This document shows positions 25,193 to 33,764 of a stretch of DNA of 64,000 nucleotides, in pieces (positions within the stretch are counted from its first letter, which is position 1; every line of letters starts with the position of its first letter). Position numbers and translations under genes: made by a program. The stretch is from a virus: positions 1-64,000 of IMG/VR virus record IMGVR_UViG_3300009506_000014; one strand, given 5' to 3'. The notes under the pieces are model-generated. The model made no database searches. It worked only from the letters and a program-made list of their open reading frames with translations, and was not told the DNA's origin.

Positions 25193-25462
25193 TCATTCCT
25201 TTCTTTTCTTTCTTGGGATAAGTCTGCCTTTTATAGTTTTCTTCAACATTTTCCATTTAATACCTAACTCAGCCAAGTTGCTGTCACCATATAAATATTT
25301 TCTTATCTTATCCCGGTATTCGACTTCCTTTAATGCATAGTCAATATATCCGAGATTATCAAACCTACCATGTCTCGCCATTATCTCACAACGAGTCCAT
25401 CGCTTCAAGAGCTTCAGGATATGCTTGGCCTGTTTTTTATTTATGTTTTTCTTTGTAATCAT
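25193..25462 (-). CDS. Hypothetical phage protein
   Basis: 89 aa, basic, with HILKLLKRWTRCEIMARHG and YIDYALKEVEYRDKIRKYLYG suggesting two helical hairpins. No known domain. Separated by 4 nt from the downstream zinc-binding gene and co-oriented with the nuclease genes. Confidence 0.55.
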   Translation of the reverse strand: MITKKNINKKQAKHILKLLKRWTRCEIMARHGRFDNLGYIDYALKEVEYRDKIRKYLYGDSNLAELGIKWKMLKKTIKGRLIPRKKRKE

Positions 25463-25514
25463 CTTCTAACTGTTTCATCCATATTTCAATGTCACATATC
25501 AAGTCTTCTGTCAT
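25437..25514 (-). CDS. Possible 25-residue peptide
   Basis: An ATG at 25514 overlaps the stop of the nuclease gene (ATGA) and runs 25 codons (MTEDLICDIEIWMKQLEDDY and five more), overlapping the next gene's start. Position and amphipathic character are compatible with a real micro-gene, but it is too short to be sure. Confidence 0.3.
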   Translation of the reverse strand: MTEDLICDIEIWMKQLEDDYKEKHK

Positions 25515-26119
25515 TCTTTGAAAACATCCGGGCTTAATTCAAACAGACTTGTTAATGTTGTGACAAATACTTTGTAAAATTTTGTCTCTGTCTTATTATA
25601 GAAATTGAAAGCACCATAAGGCTCAGGATTTCCTCTGAGTCGTGACAATATATGTTCTATCTTTTTTGTTCGTTTAATGAAGATGACCGCATCCTTGCGG
25701 TCACGCCGGAATATAATCATCCATGCCGGTGTATTTGCAGCCGTACTCGACTTGGCAGCTTGTTCTATGAATTCTTCTATTTGGGATGGCCCTTGTGTCT
25801 CTGGTTTATCGAACAAATCCTGCATTGAAAAGTCACTATAGCCGCATTTAAGCTCGATTGTGAAACAGTCAAGAAGTGGTTGTCCTATTGGGTCATTGGC
25901 CTGAATGTCACCATACTGACCGAAGGTTCTCTTTTTCCTTTTGGTTCTTGCTGTGGCTGTGGCTCCTGAGCCTGCGGAACGCCAGAATACATCGTCATGT
26001 ACTTCCTCATCCTTTCCTGTCCACCATTGGCTGAGCTTCTTGCAGATGTCTCTTTCAAATCTCATTCCTTTGACTCGGCCTTTTATGGATTTTCTTCTTG
26101 TTCTTTTTTTCTTGCTCAT
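25511..26119 (-). CDS. PD-(D/E)XK nuclease, Holliday-junction-resolvase-like
   Basis: 202 aa. KGMRFERDICKKLSQWW gives the early Glu, FGQYGDIQA the catalytic Asp and FTIELKCGYSDFSM the E-x-K, the order seen in PD-(D/E)XK resolvase-like nucleases. A basic N-terminus precedes them. Sited between FEN-type exonuclease and small genes within the recombination block, it likely resolves branched DNA before packaging. Overlaps the exonuclease stop by 4 bp. Confidence 0.75.
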   Translation of the reverse strand: MSKKKRTRRKSIKGRVKGMRFERDICKKLSQWWTGKDEEVHDDVFWRSAGSGATATARTKRKKRTFGQYGDIQANDPIGQPLLDCFTIELKCGYSDFSMQDLFDKPETQGPSQIEEFIEQAAKSSTAANTPAWMIIFRRDRKDAVIFIKRTKKIEHILSRLRGNPEPYGAFNFYNKTETKFYKVFVTTLTSLFELSPDVFKE

Positions 26120-26943
26120 GTTATTAGTGACTTCATATTAAGTGACTTAATCACTTTTCTGAATCCTTCCTTGGAAAATTTATCATGTCTTAATTTGAAT
26201 TTCTTAACACCGGGATAGGGAAGTCTCACAAGGTTTAAGTTACGAGTCATTATCTTGCCCGATTTCAGATATCTCTTGTATGCTTTTGATTCCTTGTCAA
26301 TCTCACGCTTTATAATCTTTAATGCTCTGACCTCTCCAATTCCTTCAATCCCTTTTATGTTATCAGTGGGACATCCTGCCAATGCTTTAACAACTATCCA
26401 TTCCAAGGGTTTGATTCCATACTTCGTTATAAATGATTGATAGGTAATAAATTTATTATTGACAGGTGAGAACATTCTTACCTGTGGACATAGCAATTGA
26501 TATAAGTCTTTGTCACAGGATACAATCAGTGCATCTTCATCTTTCTTCAGGTTTAAGCAGATAGAAGCAATTAAGTCATCGGCTTCATATCCCGGCTGCA
26601 CAAGGACATTTTTATAGCCCATGTCTTTAAGATACTTTGTTCTGAGTCTTTTGATTTGAAGTCTGAATTCCTTTTTCTCTTTTCTTTCTTCAGGTGATAA
26701 CTCCCCATTGTCACGGTTGGCTTTATAGTCCGGGTAGATTTTTTTTCGTTTGCTTGATTTAGAATCAAAGCAGAAAACAAAATCATCCTGTCTTATCTTA
26801 TACTGAAAATCTTTTATGAATCTTAAGAATCCATAGATGACTCCAGTTGGTGTTCCACCATAGCTTAGGTGACCAGTGCTATGCCTTGCTCGATGACATA
26901 GGTAATTACAATCAAGAACAATCCATGTTTTTCTTGTTACCAT
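26116..26943 (-). CDS. 5'-3' exonuclease / flap endonuclease
   Basis: 275 aa, FEN/T5-exonuclease type. Seen in order: WIVLDCNYLCHRA (first metal Asp), FCFDSKSSKRKKIYPDYK, GYEADDLIAS, IVSCDKDLYQLL, and the helix-hairpin-helix IKGIEGIGEVRALKII. It removes RNA primers and 5' flaps. The family A polymerase in this genome lacks such a domain, so this is the separate partner. Confidence 0.92.
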   Translation of the reverse strand: MVTRKTWIVLDCNYLCHRARHSTGHLSYGGTPTGVIYGFLRFIKDFQYKIRQDDFVFCFDSKSSKRKKIYPDYKANRDNGELSPEERKEKKEFRLQIKRLRTKYLKDMGYKNVLVQPGYEADDLIASICLNLKKDEDALIVSCDKDLYQLLCPQVRMFSPVNNKFITYQSFITKYGIKPLEWIVVKALAGCPTDNIKGIEGIGEVRALKIIKREIDKESKAYKRYLKSGKIMTRNLNLVRLPYPGVKKFKLRHDKFSKEGFRKVIKSLNMKSLIT

Positions 26944-27320
26944 CTTATTATCACTTCCAATCCTATATATTTTCTATACATACGATTTACATTGTTGACT
27001 TGTTGTACTGTGTATTTTCTCTTCTTTGTCATGGCATGGATGAAAGCAAGCTCGGTCGCTCCAAGTCTTTTTTTATGCTCATCAAATATTTCCTGTGCCC
27101 TCATGTGACATTTCATTTGTGTCATTTTGGCCTGTGCTGCTTTTGGGGAATGTTCCTGTTTTATTTTTTTGCACTGTGGACAGCCGGGGTCATCATTTTC
27201 TTTTCCTCTCCATCCATATCTCCTGCCACAATCAGGACATTTTTTATCCCAAAAGCCATAACCTGTCATGTCATTTGTATCTTGGTTTTCTTTTGATTTC
27301 GCAAGCTTCTTCGATTTCAT
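26937..27320 (-). CDS. Zinc-ribbon protein
   Basis: 127 aa. Two Cys pairs (KKCPDCGRRYGW and PGCPQCKKI) form a zinc ribbon near 28-51; the C-terminal half is helical and basic (VNRMYRKYIGLEVIIRW). It overlaps the recombinase gene by 50 bp and the exonuclease by 7 bp. Could be a DNA-binding accessory of replication; function unknown. Confidence 0.6.
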   Translation of the reverse strand: MKSKKLAKSKENQDTNDMTGYGFWDKKCPDCGRRYGWRGKENDDPGCPQCKKIKQEHSPKAAQAKMTQMKCHMRAQEIFDEHKKRLGATELAFIHAMTKKRKYTVQQVNNVNRMYRKYIGLEVIIRW

Positions 27321-28386
27321 TCCAAACTCCTTCAGTTATTTTTTGTAGTTTTCTTTCGTGTCCCTTCTTTTCAATATAATCAACCAAAGCCTTCATTGTC
27401 ATTTTCTTTTTGAATTCCTTGGCTTTAATTTTCTGCCCGGACATCTTCCAATGCTTTTCATCAATAAGAAATTCTATCATAGATGTTACGTCATCAATTC
27501 CGTAGGATGGAAATATAGGGACAGATACTCTTCTATCCTTTCCTGTCACTCGTGTTCTTTTGACATCAATCTGTACCTGTGTTCCAACTGAACGCTTTTT
27601 GCCCCTTATCTGTTTTTTTATTTTGCCTTGGGGTGATGTCCATATTTCTATAGTGGCATAGTATTTCAAAGCCCATCCCCCGGAACGTGTCTTTTTTGCA
27701 AACGATAGTTTGTTGATATTGTCACGTGTTTGATTAATAACAATAAGGATAGAGCCAGATTTGCGAAGGGGTGTAAGAAGTCTCCGCAAATTTGCCGAAT
27801 TGATTTTAGCCTTACCATCGCCATAAGAGCCGGTGACATCCTTTCCTTTCTGATAGGCATCCTTACGCTCTTCAAACTTATCAGTTTCCTGCTCCGATGT
27901 CAAGGAGTCCATTGAATCCAGAATATAGATAAATGGTTGTTCCTCTTTTAAGGCCGTGTCAACATGATAGTAAAAGGTTTCAATCGAATCTGAGAAAACA
28001 GCTTCCCCATCACCATCATAGCTCGGTGGCTCTATCCTATCTTTGACAGCTTTACCGAAAAACTTCTCAATGTCCATCAATGCCCCATCTTCAGCGTTGT
28101 CATATATCATCCGGTAATTGTCAAAGTATTTGTTGATACCTGCTTCAGCAAGGCATGTCAAAGCCAAGAAAGTTTTGCCACTATCAGAGTCACCAACAAG
28201 AAAGTAATACTTGCCCTTTCCGTATCCAAAGCGTGACTTTCCTGTGCAAGCAAGATTTAACATAGTGCTGCCTGTACTCAAAAACCGTGTTGACATCCGT
28301 GTGTGTTTCGGTTTATTTCTTTTGAGTATCTTTTCTATGTCTCTTTCTGTTATGTCGGTTTTTCTTTTTTTCTTTTTCTTTGACAT
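27271..28386 (-). CDS. RecA/UvsX-like recombinase
   Basis: 371 aa from ATG 28386; GGAG lies upstream, and a GTG at 28392 is the alternative. Walker A is LVGDSDSGKTFLAL, the catalytic-Glu strand MIYDNAEDGAL, Walker B FIYILDSMDSL, and the loop-2 region ILIVINQTRDN. A basic C-terminus follows. RecA-fold ATPase, likely the strand-exchange protein for recombination-dependent replication together with the SSB and UvsY-like genes beside it. Its start lies inside the putative frameshift extension of the SSB gene. Confidence 0.87.
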   Translation of the reverse strand: MSKKKKKRKTDITERDIEKILKRNKPKHTRMSTRFLSTGSTMLNLACTGKSRFGYGKGKYYFLVGDSDSGKTFLALTCLAEAGINKYFDNYRMIYDNAEDGALMDIEKFFGKAVKDRIEPPSYDGDGEAVFSDSIETFYYHVDTALKEEQPFIYILDSMDSLTSEQETDKFEERKDAYQKGKDVTGSYGDGKAKINSANLRRLLTPLRKSGSILIVINQTRDNINKLSFAKKTRSGGWALKYYATIEIWTSPQGKIKKQIRGKKRSVGTQVQIDVKRTRVTGKDRRVSVPIFPSYGIDDVTSMIEFLIDEKHWKMSGQKIKAKEFKKKMTMKALVDYIEKKGHERKLQKITEGVWNEIEEACEIKRKPRYK

Positions 28387-28495
28387 CGTCACAGTAACTC
28401 CAATCTGGACAATCCATACATTGCTTTAGCTTATCAGTATCAACACCAAAAATACCGTCACGTGGGCACACATCACCAAATGACAGTGTTTCTAC
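28313..28495 (-). CDS. Cys-rich 60-residue -1 frameshift extension of the SSB gene
   Basis: The SSB frame ends GGA AAA AAG TAG. The A AAA AAG heptamer (28501-28495, minus strand) is a canonical -1 slippery site, and slipping reads on as VETLSFGDVCPRDGIFGV then DTDKLKQCMDCPDWSYCDDV, a C ... C-x2-C-x4-C zinc-type pattern, before a Lys/Arg tail. This frame has no ATG of its own before the cysteines. I infer two SSB forms, short and long with a metal-binding tail; a sequencing indel is the main alternative. Confidence 0.6.
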   Translation of the reverse strand, partial: VETLSFGDVCPRDGIFGVDTDKLKQCMDCPDWSYCDDVKEKEKKKNRHNRKRHRKDTQKK

Positions 28496-29817
28496 TTTTT
28501 TCCTTTCTTGCTCTTACCCCCTTTCTTTTTCTTATCCGATTTCTTGCTGGATGACTTCTTGTCCTTGGACTTCTTATTGCCTTTTCTCTTGTTCGACTTA
28601 TCAGGGATATCATCGTCGTCGTCATCCGGTTCAAAATCGTCGTCGTCATCGTTGTCATCATCATCGTCGTCGTCATCGTTGTCATCATCATCGTCATCGG
28701 CGTCATTGTCATCATCGTCGTCGTCATCATCATCATCATCGTCGTCGTCATCGTCATCGTCTTTTTTCTTCTTTGACTTTGATGACTTCTTTGATTTCGA
28801 TTTCTTCTTGTCATCATCATCGTCATCGTCATCATCGTCATCATCGTCATCATCGTTGTCGTCATCATCATCATCGGCGTCATTGTCATCATCGTCGTCG
28901 TCATCATCATCATCGGCGTCATCGTCATCATCATCATCATCGGCGTCATCGTCATCGTCTTTTTTCTTCTTTGACTTTGATGACTTCTTTGATTTCGATT
29001 TCTTCTTGTCATCATCATCGTCATCGTCATCATCATCGTCATCATTATCTTGACTTTCAACGATTTCAAGGAATTCCTTTTTCAATTCCTTGTAGTCTGG
29101 TTCGATGAGAAGAGCATCAAGGTCGTGAGCCATTTCAAGCATTTCTTCCTCATCATAAGGTTCTTTGCGTGACTTGAAGTTGATATCGGTGACTTCCAAG
29201 AATGGCTGTCTACCAATTTTCTTTTCTTCAAGCAGGAGTTTCAAAGTAGAGCCATTTTCGGCATCGGCAAATTCCCGAAAGTTGTCATCTTCATCAGCAT
29301 TAGATATACGACTTGCCAAGAGCTTCCCAAAATTGTGATAGGAAATATCCCAAACGTGACATGGACGCCGTTTGGTTTTCTTATCGGGCTTGTCGGCATG
29401 GTCAACAACATTCCACAACTGACGATGTTTTGTGTATAGTGACTTGAAGAATTCATCATCGGCATCCGGGTCACGTGCCATTTTGTCACGATGGTCGCAA
29501 ATTGGACACTTCCCTTTTTCAAAACTTTGCCTTGCACAGACTACGTATTTCTTATTGTTTACAGGGCCGATGACATGCACCCAATAAGAACGCACACAGG
29601 CTTTGTCCCCCTTTTCCCCGTCCGGGTTATATCCCTTGATAATATAACTCAGGATGTCAATTCTTACTTTGCCTTCCTTCGGGTCAAACATTTTGACACC
29701 TTCAGGCAGAGCAAGCGTTGTACTCTGTGCCCCGGAGAGACATCTATCAACCATACGGTCAACAAATGATGCAGAGCTTTTTTTCTTTTTCTTTTTGTCT
29801 TTACTCTTTTTCGACAT
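28492..29817 (-). CDS. ssDNA-binding protein (gp32-like) with long Asp-rich tail
   Basis: 441 aa. The N-terminal 250 residues hold a Lys-rich start, a beta-rich core with a Cys set (VVCARQSFEKGKCPICDHRDK) and RRPCHVWDISYHNFGKLL, resembling T4 gp32-like phage SSBs. From about 255 the protein is a low-complexity chain of Asp with two copies of a Ser/Lys block (KKKSKSKKSSKSKKKK). Acidic tails of SSBs recruit polymerase, helicase and recombination proteins and regulate DNA binding; this one is exceptionally long. It ends in a slippery site. AAAGGAG precedes the start. Confidence 0.8.
   Translation of the reverse strand: MSKKSKDKKKKKKSSASFVDRMVDRCLSGAQSTTLALPEGVKMFDPKEGKVRIDILSYIIKGYNPDGEKGDKACVRSYWVHVIGPVNNKKYVVCARQSFEKGKCPICDHRDKMARDPDADDEFFKSLYTKHRQLWNVVDHADKPDKKTKRRPCHVWDISYHNFGKLLASRISNADEDDNFREFADAENGSTLKLLLEEKKIGRQPFLEVTDINFKSRKEPYDEEEMLEMAHDLDALLIEPDYKELKKEFLEIVESQDNDDDDDDDDDDDDKKKSKSKKSSKSKKKKDDDDDADDDDDDDDADDDDDDDDDDNDADDDDDDNDDDDDDDDDDDDDDDKKKSKSKKSSKSKKKKDDDDDDDDDDDDDDDDDDNDADDDDDDNDDDDDDDDNDDDDDFEPDDDDDDIPDKSNKRKGNKKSKDKKSSSKKSDKKKKGGKSKKGKK
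28612..29047. repeat. Low-complexity GAT/GAC array with duplicated Ser/Lys block
   Basis: About 430 bp made mostly of CATCATCGTC-type triplets (Asp codons on the minus strand), with a near-identical 50-bp Ser/Lys-coding block at about 28760-28810 and 28959-29009. The structure implies slippage and unequal exchange; length is likely to vary between isolates. Confidence 0.9.
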
Positions 29818-29834
29818 ACTTTACTCCTTTCGTG

Positions 29835-29951
29835 TCATTGACAATTCTTTTTTATAAATGCGTCTGCTTTGTATAGGGCAATCTTGCCCCACTTCACACA
29901 GAAGTAAACAGCAAACGGTGACATTATAAATATTAAAACTATTTTAAGCAT
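29835..29951 (-). CDS. 38-residue membrane protein
   Basis: Starts MLKIVLIFIMSPFAVYFCV, a single hydrophobic helix, then a short basic tail (KADAFIKKNCQ). The ATG overlaps the preceding stop by 8 bp and the stop falls 17 nt before the SSB start, filling the gap exactly. Small phage membrane peptides often modulate host envelope or lysis, but nothing identifies its role. Confidence 0.55.
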   Translation of the reverse strand: MLKIVLIFIMSPFAVYFCVKWGKIALYKADAFIKKNCQ

Positions 29952-30456
29952 TTTTCTTTTTTCGTTTCTTGGCTTTGAAAGCTCTGCTTGCCAATGTCTC
30001 GTCAACAAGTTTGCTCATATCCCCCGGTGTATAAGGGACAGAATAATAAGATTGACCATGCAACTTGATGGCATTCTCAATCATATCTTTACGTTGGTAT
30101 AGGGCACTGATAGCAATAGATAACATCCTATATATACTTGCTGCCTTGTGGTAATCATCCAATGCCTCTTGGTATAAGGGACGCAATTGAACAGCATGAG
30201 AAACAGTTGTATCAGTGACTTTATCAATGCCATACCTCTCAGGGTCTTTCCTTATCTTTGTTGACAGTTTAGCTTCCACCTTTTTCAACTGAGCCTTGGC
30301 ATCATTCATGTCATCCTCTGCTGCTCTTTGCTGTGACGCATAGTGCAGGAACAGTTTTGGCTGGACAATGCACTCATCGACTAATTCGTTAGGGTCGATT
30401 TCAAGCAACGGCCTAAGCTCTTTTTCTGATTTCATTGTAATTTTAGTTTTCTTCAT
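29944..30456 (-). CDS. UvsY-like recombination mediator (tentative)
   Basis: 170 aa, all helical: LFLHYASQQRAAEDDMNDAK, then KIRKDPERYGIDKVTDTTV, and ALYQRKDMIENAIKLHGQ. This order (helix, short loop with K-x-T/S-D/E, then a terminal helix pair) recalls T4 UvsY, and the gene sits directly before SSB and RecA. Similarity is at pattern level only, so the name is an inference. Confidence 0.5.
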   Translation of the reverse strand: MKKTKITMKSEKELRPLLEIDPNELVDECIVQPKLFLHYASQQRAAEDDMNDAKAQLKKVEAKLSTKIRKDPERYGIDKVTDTTVSHAVQLRPLYQEALDDYHKAASIYRMLSIAISALYQRKDMIENAIKLHGQSYYSVPYTPGDMSKLVDETLASRAFKAKKRKKKNA

Positions 30457-30510
30457 TATTTATTCCTTTTTATTATTATAGCAGTAACTACCAAAATAGT
30501 GACCAACAAA

Positions 30511-31467
30511 TTATTCGTTATTGAATATTATACGAAAACATGCTGCCGAAAGCCCTGCATTGCTTGAATAAAAGAAAGTGTCCGAAAATTCATCAATTAC
30601 TTTGTAAGCTCTTTTAACAACTTGGGGACGTTTTGGATTCAATAGAATTTTGTTTGCGTATGATAGAGCTATCTGTCTTAGTATCTCTACCTCTTCCTTT
30701 GTGATATCACTAAGCATAGAAGCAACCTTTTTCCATGTCACTATAGGTTTGGATTTGTTGTCATCAAATACCAGTGTTCTCACAATGTCAATAGCTGCCG
30801 CCCGAACATGCTCTTCCTCTATGGCTTCCATCATTTCATCCTCTGTCTCCAAGTCTTTAACTTGATTCAAAATGACAAGAGCCTGCCTTGGTGAGCCGTC
30901 CGACGCCTCAATGATTTTGTTGATTAGTCTGTCAGCATTCTTGAATTTAAGTGACGCTTTATATATCATCTTATTAATCACCTTGAACATATCAGAGTCA
31001 CTCAATGGTTTGACAATAAGCTCAGTGCTTCTCGTGATTATAGCTCTGTCCATCTTTTCTTTGTGTGTTGTGCAAAGCATAAAGTAAACATGCTCCGGGG
31101 TATCTTCAAGTAGTTTGAAAGCTGCACTCTGAGCGTCACCAGTGAGCTTGTGACACTCATCAATTACAAATACTCGGATATCACCTTTGAATGGAGCTTG
31201 TTCAACTTTGGATTCGATAGCCCTGATGTCATTGACTCCCCTTTTACTTGCTGCATTAATTTCTTCGTAGTCAATAGCAGCACAGCCGAGTTTCTTCGAT
31301 ACAATCCTTGCCAGTGTTGTCTTGCCACAACCCGAAGGCCCGGTAAAAAGAATGGTATGAGGGACTTGATTTTTCTTCACCATTGCTTTTAGCTTCTTGA
31401 CAGTTTGTGGCTGTCCAATGACATCCGAGAATTTCTTTGGTCTGTATTTTTTGTAAAGCTCCTTCAT
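30511..31467 (-). CDS. Clamp loader AAA+ ATPase
   Basis: 318 aa, RFC small subunit/DnaX-like. YKKYRPKKFSDVIGQP is the standard N-terminal box; Walker A FTGPSGCGKTTLA, Walker B VFVIDECHKLT, and sensor 1/SRC-like ITRSTELIV follow. It loads the DnaN-like clamp encoded 3.5 kb upstream. Only one loader subunit gene is seen, as in phages using homo-oligomeric loaders or host partners. Confidence 0.92.
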   Translation of the reverse strand: MKELYKKYRPKKFSDVIGQPQTVKKLKAMVKKNQVPHTILFTGPSGCGKTTLARIVSKKLGCAAIDYEEINAASKRGVNDIRAIESKVEQAPFKGDIRVFVIDECHKLTGDAQSAAFKLLEDTPEHVYFMLCTTHKEKMDRAIITRSTELIVKPLSDSDMFKVINKMIYKASLKFKNADRLINKIIEASDGSPRQALVILNQVKDLETEDEMMEAIEEEHVRAAAIDIVRTLVFDDNKSKPIVTWKKVASMLSDITKEEVEILRQIALSYANKILLNPKRPQVVKRAYKVIDEFSDTFFYSSNAGLSAACFRIIFNNE

Positions 31468-31560
31468 GTTATCTCCTTATAATAAAAGTGAAATATAGTG
31501 ACAGTATTTGAAGACAATGAAAAAGAAAATCCTTTTTCAAACTAAAGAAGTATCTTTTAA

Positions 31561-32955
31561 TCATATTTTAATCTCCTTTTTGTGATACCATGACATTCCG
31601 GGTGGTGACGCTTCGGCTTCAATTTCCAATGGTGTGATTATGAACCCCCAATGCTTTTGCAAGTCAACGACCATTATCTGATAGGCAAGCTCTAAGAAAT
31701 CCTTCAGTTCCTTTTTGAGTATGTCTCCAACTATACTATCATGTATCTGTCCTATTAATAATGACTTCATTTTATATTTACGCATCATCTTTTCAAGCCT
31801 GATTAGCGACCATAAGAGACAATGAAAACATACTGATTGAACCGGGGTATTAATGACTTGGTTTCTATCGAAGTAACCGTGAACAGTAAAACCGCTCAGG
31901 ATGTCAATAGCACAGGTCTTCAAATATCTTTCATAGTGACTATCTTTCCACTGGTTATAAACCTTAAACTTTTTATTCCAAAAATGGTCTTCAACTTTCT
32001 CAATGTGATGTTCAAAGTCTTCGTAACTATCAATTCCTTTTTTCTTCAGATGCTTTCTTAGTGACTTGCCGTTTCGGGTGTGTAGCTTTAATTTTGTTAT
32101 GTTTTCCCACAGAGCCGATGCACAATTGCCAAAATAGTCACCATAGAATTGAGGGAATACAAAATTATTCTTGCCACAATATCTTATAATCCCTGCTCTC
32201 TTTTTATCATCCTTGTCATTTTCTATGGGAATTAGCTCTTCTTTCGGCAGCTTGAAACATTGCTGTGCCATGTCACGATGCAAGTCTTTTCTTTTATCAT
32301 ATAGATAGTCAATCATAACAGGGTCTTTATGATACCATGTCGCTCCATTGACTTCTATACCACCATAATCAAGCTCTACAATCTGTCTCTTACTCGACCG
32401 GGGGACAAAGCATTGCCTTATAAGCTCATTCATCATCGGGATTCTTATAGGCATGTTTTGAAAGTTTGGATGGTCACTACTACTTCGATGAGTAATGACA
32501 AGGTGAAGATTGAAAAAAGGATGAATAAAACCGTTTGTCACTTCACGTCTTATTCCCTTCAAATATGTATTGCAAGCCTTCTTTAATTTTTCAAGCTTCA
32601 GGAACATCTTGACATAAGGCTCACGGATTTGCATCAAGGCATGTTCATCGGTTTTTACTCTATCAGTCTTTGTCAATTCCTTTGCTTCATATCCCATAAT
32701 ATCAAAAAGAATATGTGCAAGTTGGGGACGTGAGCCTAATTTTAATCTTCGACCATAATACTTTTCAAGTTTATGATAGACTTCCAGCTTTTTCATCTTG
32801 GTTGTCAACTTCTGCATTTTAAGCTCAGTGCTATCAATTGCATCTTCAAGGTATCTTGTGTCAATACATATACCGTTTGCTTCAATGCGTGACAAGGTCT
32901 TTGAGCCTTCAAGCATTAATTTCCGAGCATCTTGTGTTGTGGCTTTTATTATCAT
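31561..32955 (-). CDS. polA: Family A DNA polymerase, polymerase domain only
   Basis: 464 aa. SSSDHPNFQNMPIR precedes motif A (QIVELDYGGIEVNGATW), motif B (RYCGKNNFVFPQFYGDYF) and motif C (IGQIHDSIVGDI). Motif C reads H-D-S where H-D-E is usual. No 3'-5' exonuclease domain is present; a matching one is fused to a uracil-DNA glycosylase at 33737-34987. The protein is therefore a Klenow-like core needing separate proofreading and 5' nuclease partners. Start overlaps the methyltransferase stop by 4 bp. Confidence 0.92.
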   Translation of the reverse strand: MIIKATTQDARKLMLEGSKTLSRIEANGICIDTRYLEDAIDSTELKMQKLTTKMKKLEVYHKLEKYYGRRLKLGSRPQLAHILFDIMGYEAKELTKTDRVKTDEHALMQIREPYVKMFLKLEKLKKACNTYLKGIRREVTNGFIHPFFNLHLVITHRSSSDHPNFQNMPIRIPMMNELIRQCFVPRSSKRQIVELDYGGIEVNGATWYHKDPVMIDYLYDKRKDLHRDMAQQCFKLPKEELIPIENDKDDKKRAGIIRYCGKNNFVFPQFYGDYFGNCASALWENITKLKLHTRNGKSLRKHLKKKGIDSYEDFEHHIEKVEDHFWNKKFKVYNQWKDSHYERYLKTCAIDILSGFTVHGYFDRNQVINTPVQSVCFHCLLWSLIRLEKMMRKYKMKSLLIGQIHDSIVGDILKKELKDFLELAYQIMVVDLQKHWGFIITPLEIEAEASPPGMSWYHKKEIKI

Positions 32956-33524
32956 ATATCTATAAGTTTGAATTTTTCTCTTGTTGACTTTGAAAAAGGA
33001 TTACAATGTTTATGGTAGAATGTAGCGACACGTGGTGGGTGATTTGTTCTTATTCCTATAAAGACTCTTTTTACCACATCATAAGTTTTTGGATTTGGAT
33101 TGGGCATCATAAGTTTATGATATATTATAAAAAGTCCCCCCGGTCTTAAAAACACATCAGCCTCTTTCGTCCACTTACTATATTTTAATTTTGGTGTCCC
33201 GTAGACATCCTTTGATTCTTTATTACTATATGGCGGGTCGGCAAGTATAATATCAAAACTTTCTTTTCTCTTTTTTAGATGTCTTGATAATTCGTGTATG
33301 TCGCAACATAGTTTTGGTTTAACAAGTGGTCTTATATCAACTCGATATCCTATCTTACACATACCACAAAAGAGACTCAAAACTTTTGCATTTCTATCCC
33401 TTAATATATTTCTTGCTAATCTGATAAGTCTCTCTTCAGCATATAAAGGCATTCCACCTTTATATGAATCTTTTTTTGGTCTCGGCAATACCCAAGCGAT
33501 ATTTTTACATTTTAAGTTTATCAT
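32952..33524 (-). CDS. DNA N6-adenine methyltransferase-like protein
   Basis: 190 aa. Motif I-like VLSLFCGMCKIGYRVDI and catalytic motif IV ILADPPYSNKESKDVYG fit amino-methyltransferases of the D-P-P-Y class. It lies between the polymerase and glycosylase genes, fitting modification of newly made phage DNA, perhaps against restriction. The target-recognition region is not obvious, and an RNA substrate cannot be excluded. Confidence 0.75.
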   Translation of the reverse strand: MINLKCKNIAWVLPRPKKDSYKGGMPLYAEERLIRLARNILRDRNAKVLSLFCGMCKIGYRVDIRPLVKPKLCCDIHELSRHLKKRKESFDIILADPPYSNKESKDVYGTPKLKYSKWTKEADVFLRPGGLFIIYHKLMMPNPNPKTYDVVKRVFIGIRTNHPPRVATFYHKHCNPFSKSTREKFKLIDI

Positions 33525-33527
33525 CTA

Positions 33528-33764
33528 TTATTTATCAACTCGGCATTCTTTAAGAAGAGTAAATATATATCTGCATAAGGTGAAAATATCATTACATGTC
33601 ATTGTTTTAGTTGCAAATTTTTTATTCTTCACAAGCTTATAAAGTATCGCTGTACTCCTGAATAAGCTTTCTGTCTCATCTTCTATTTTCTTGCAAAGCT
33701 CTTCAAACTCTTCCGGTGACATATTATCGGTATCAATTACTTTTCTAATCTTCTCTGTCGCCAT
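33528..33764 (-). CDS. Hypothetical protein
   Basis: 78 aa, acidic N-terminus (DTDNMSPEEFEELCKKIEDE) then a helical segment with several Lys. Overlaps the glycosylase-exonuclease gene by 28 bp and ends 4 nt before the methyltransferase start. No family recognised. Confidence 0.55.
   Translation of the reverse strand: MATEKIRKVIDTDNMSPEEFEELCKKIEDETESLFRSTAILYKLVKNKKFATKTMTCNDIFTLCRYIFTLLKECRVDK

Noticed and set aside
28508-29108. Long Ser-rich and His/Arg-rich frames on the plus strand
   Set aside because: They are the complement of the Asp-codon repeat array of the SSB gene; open only because the triplet repeat lacks stops in all frames.
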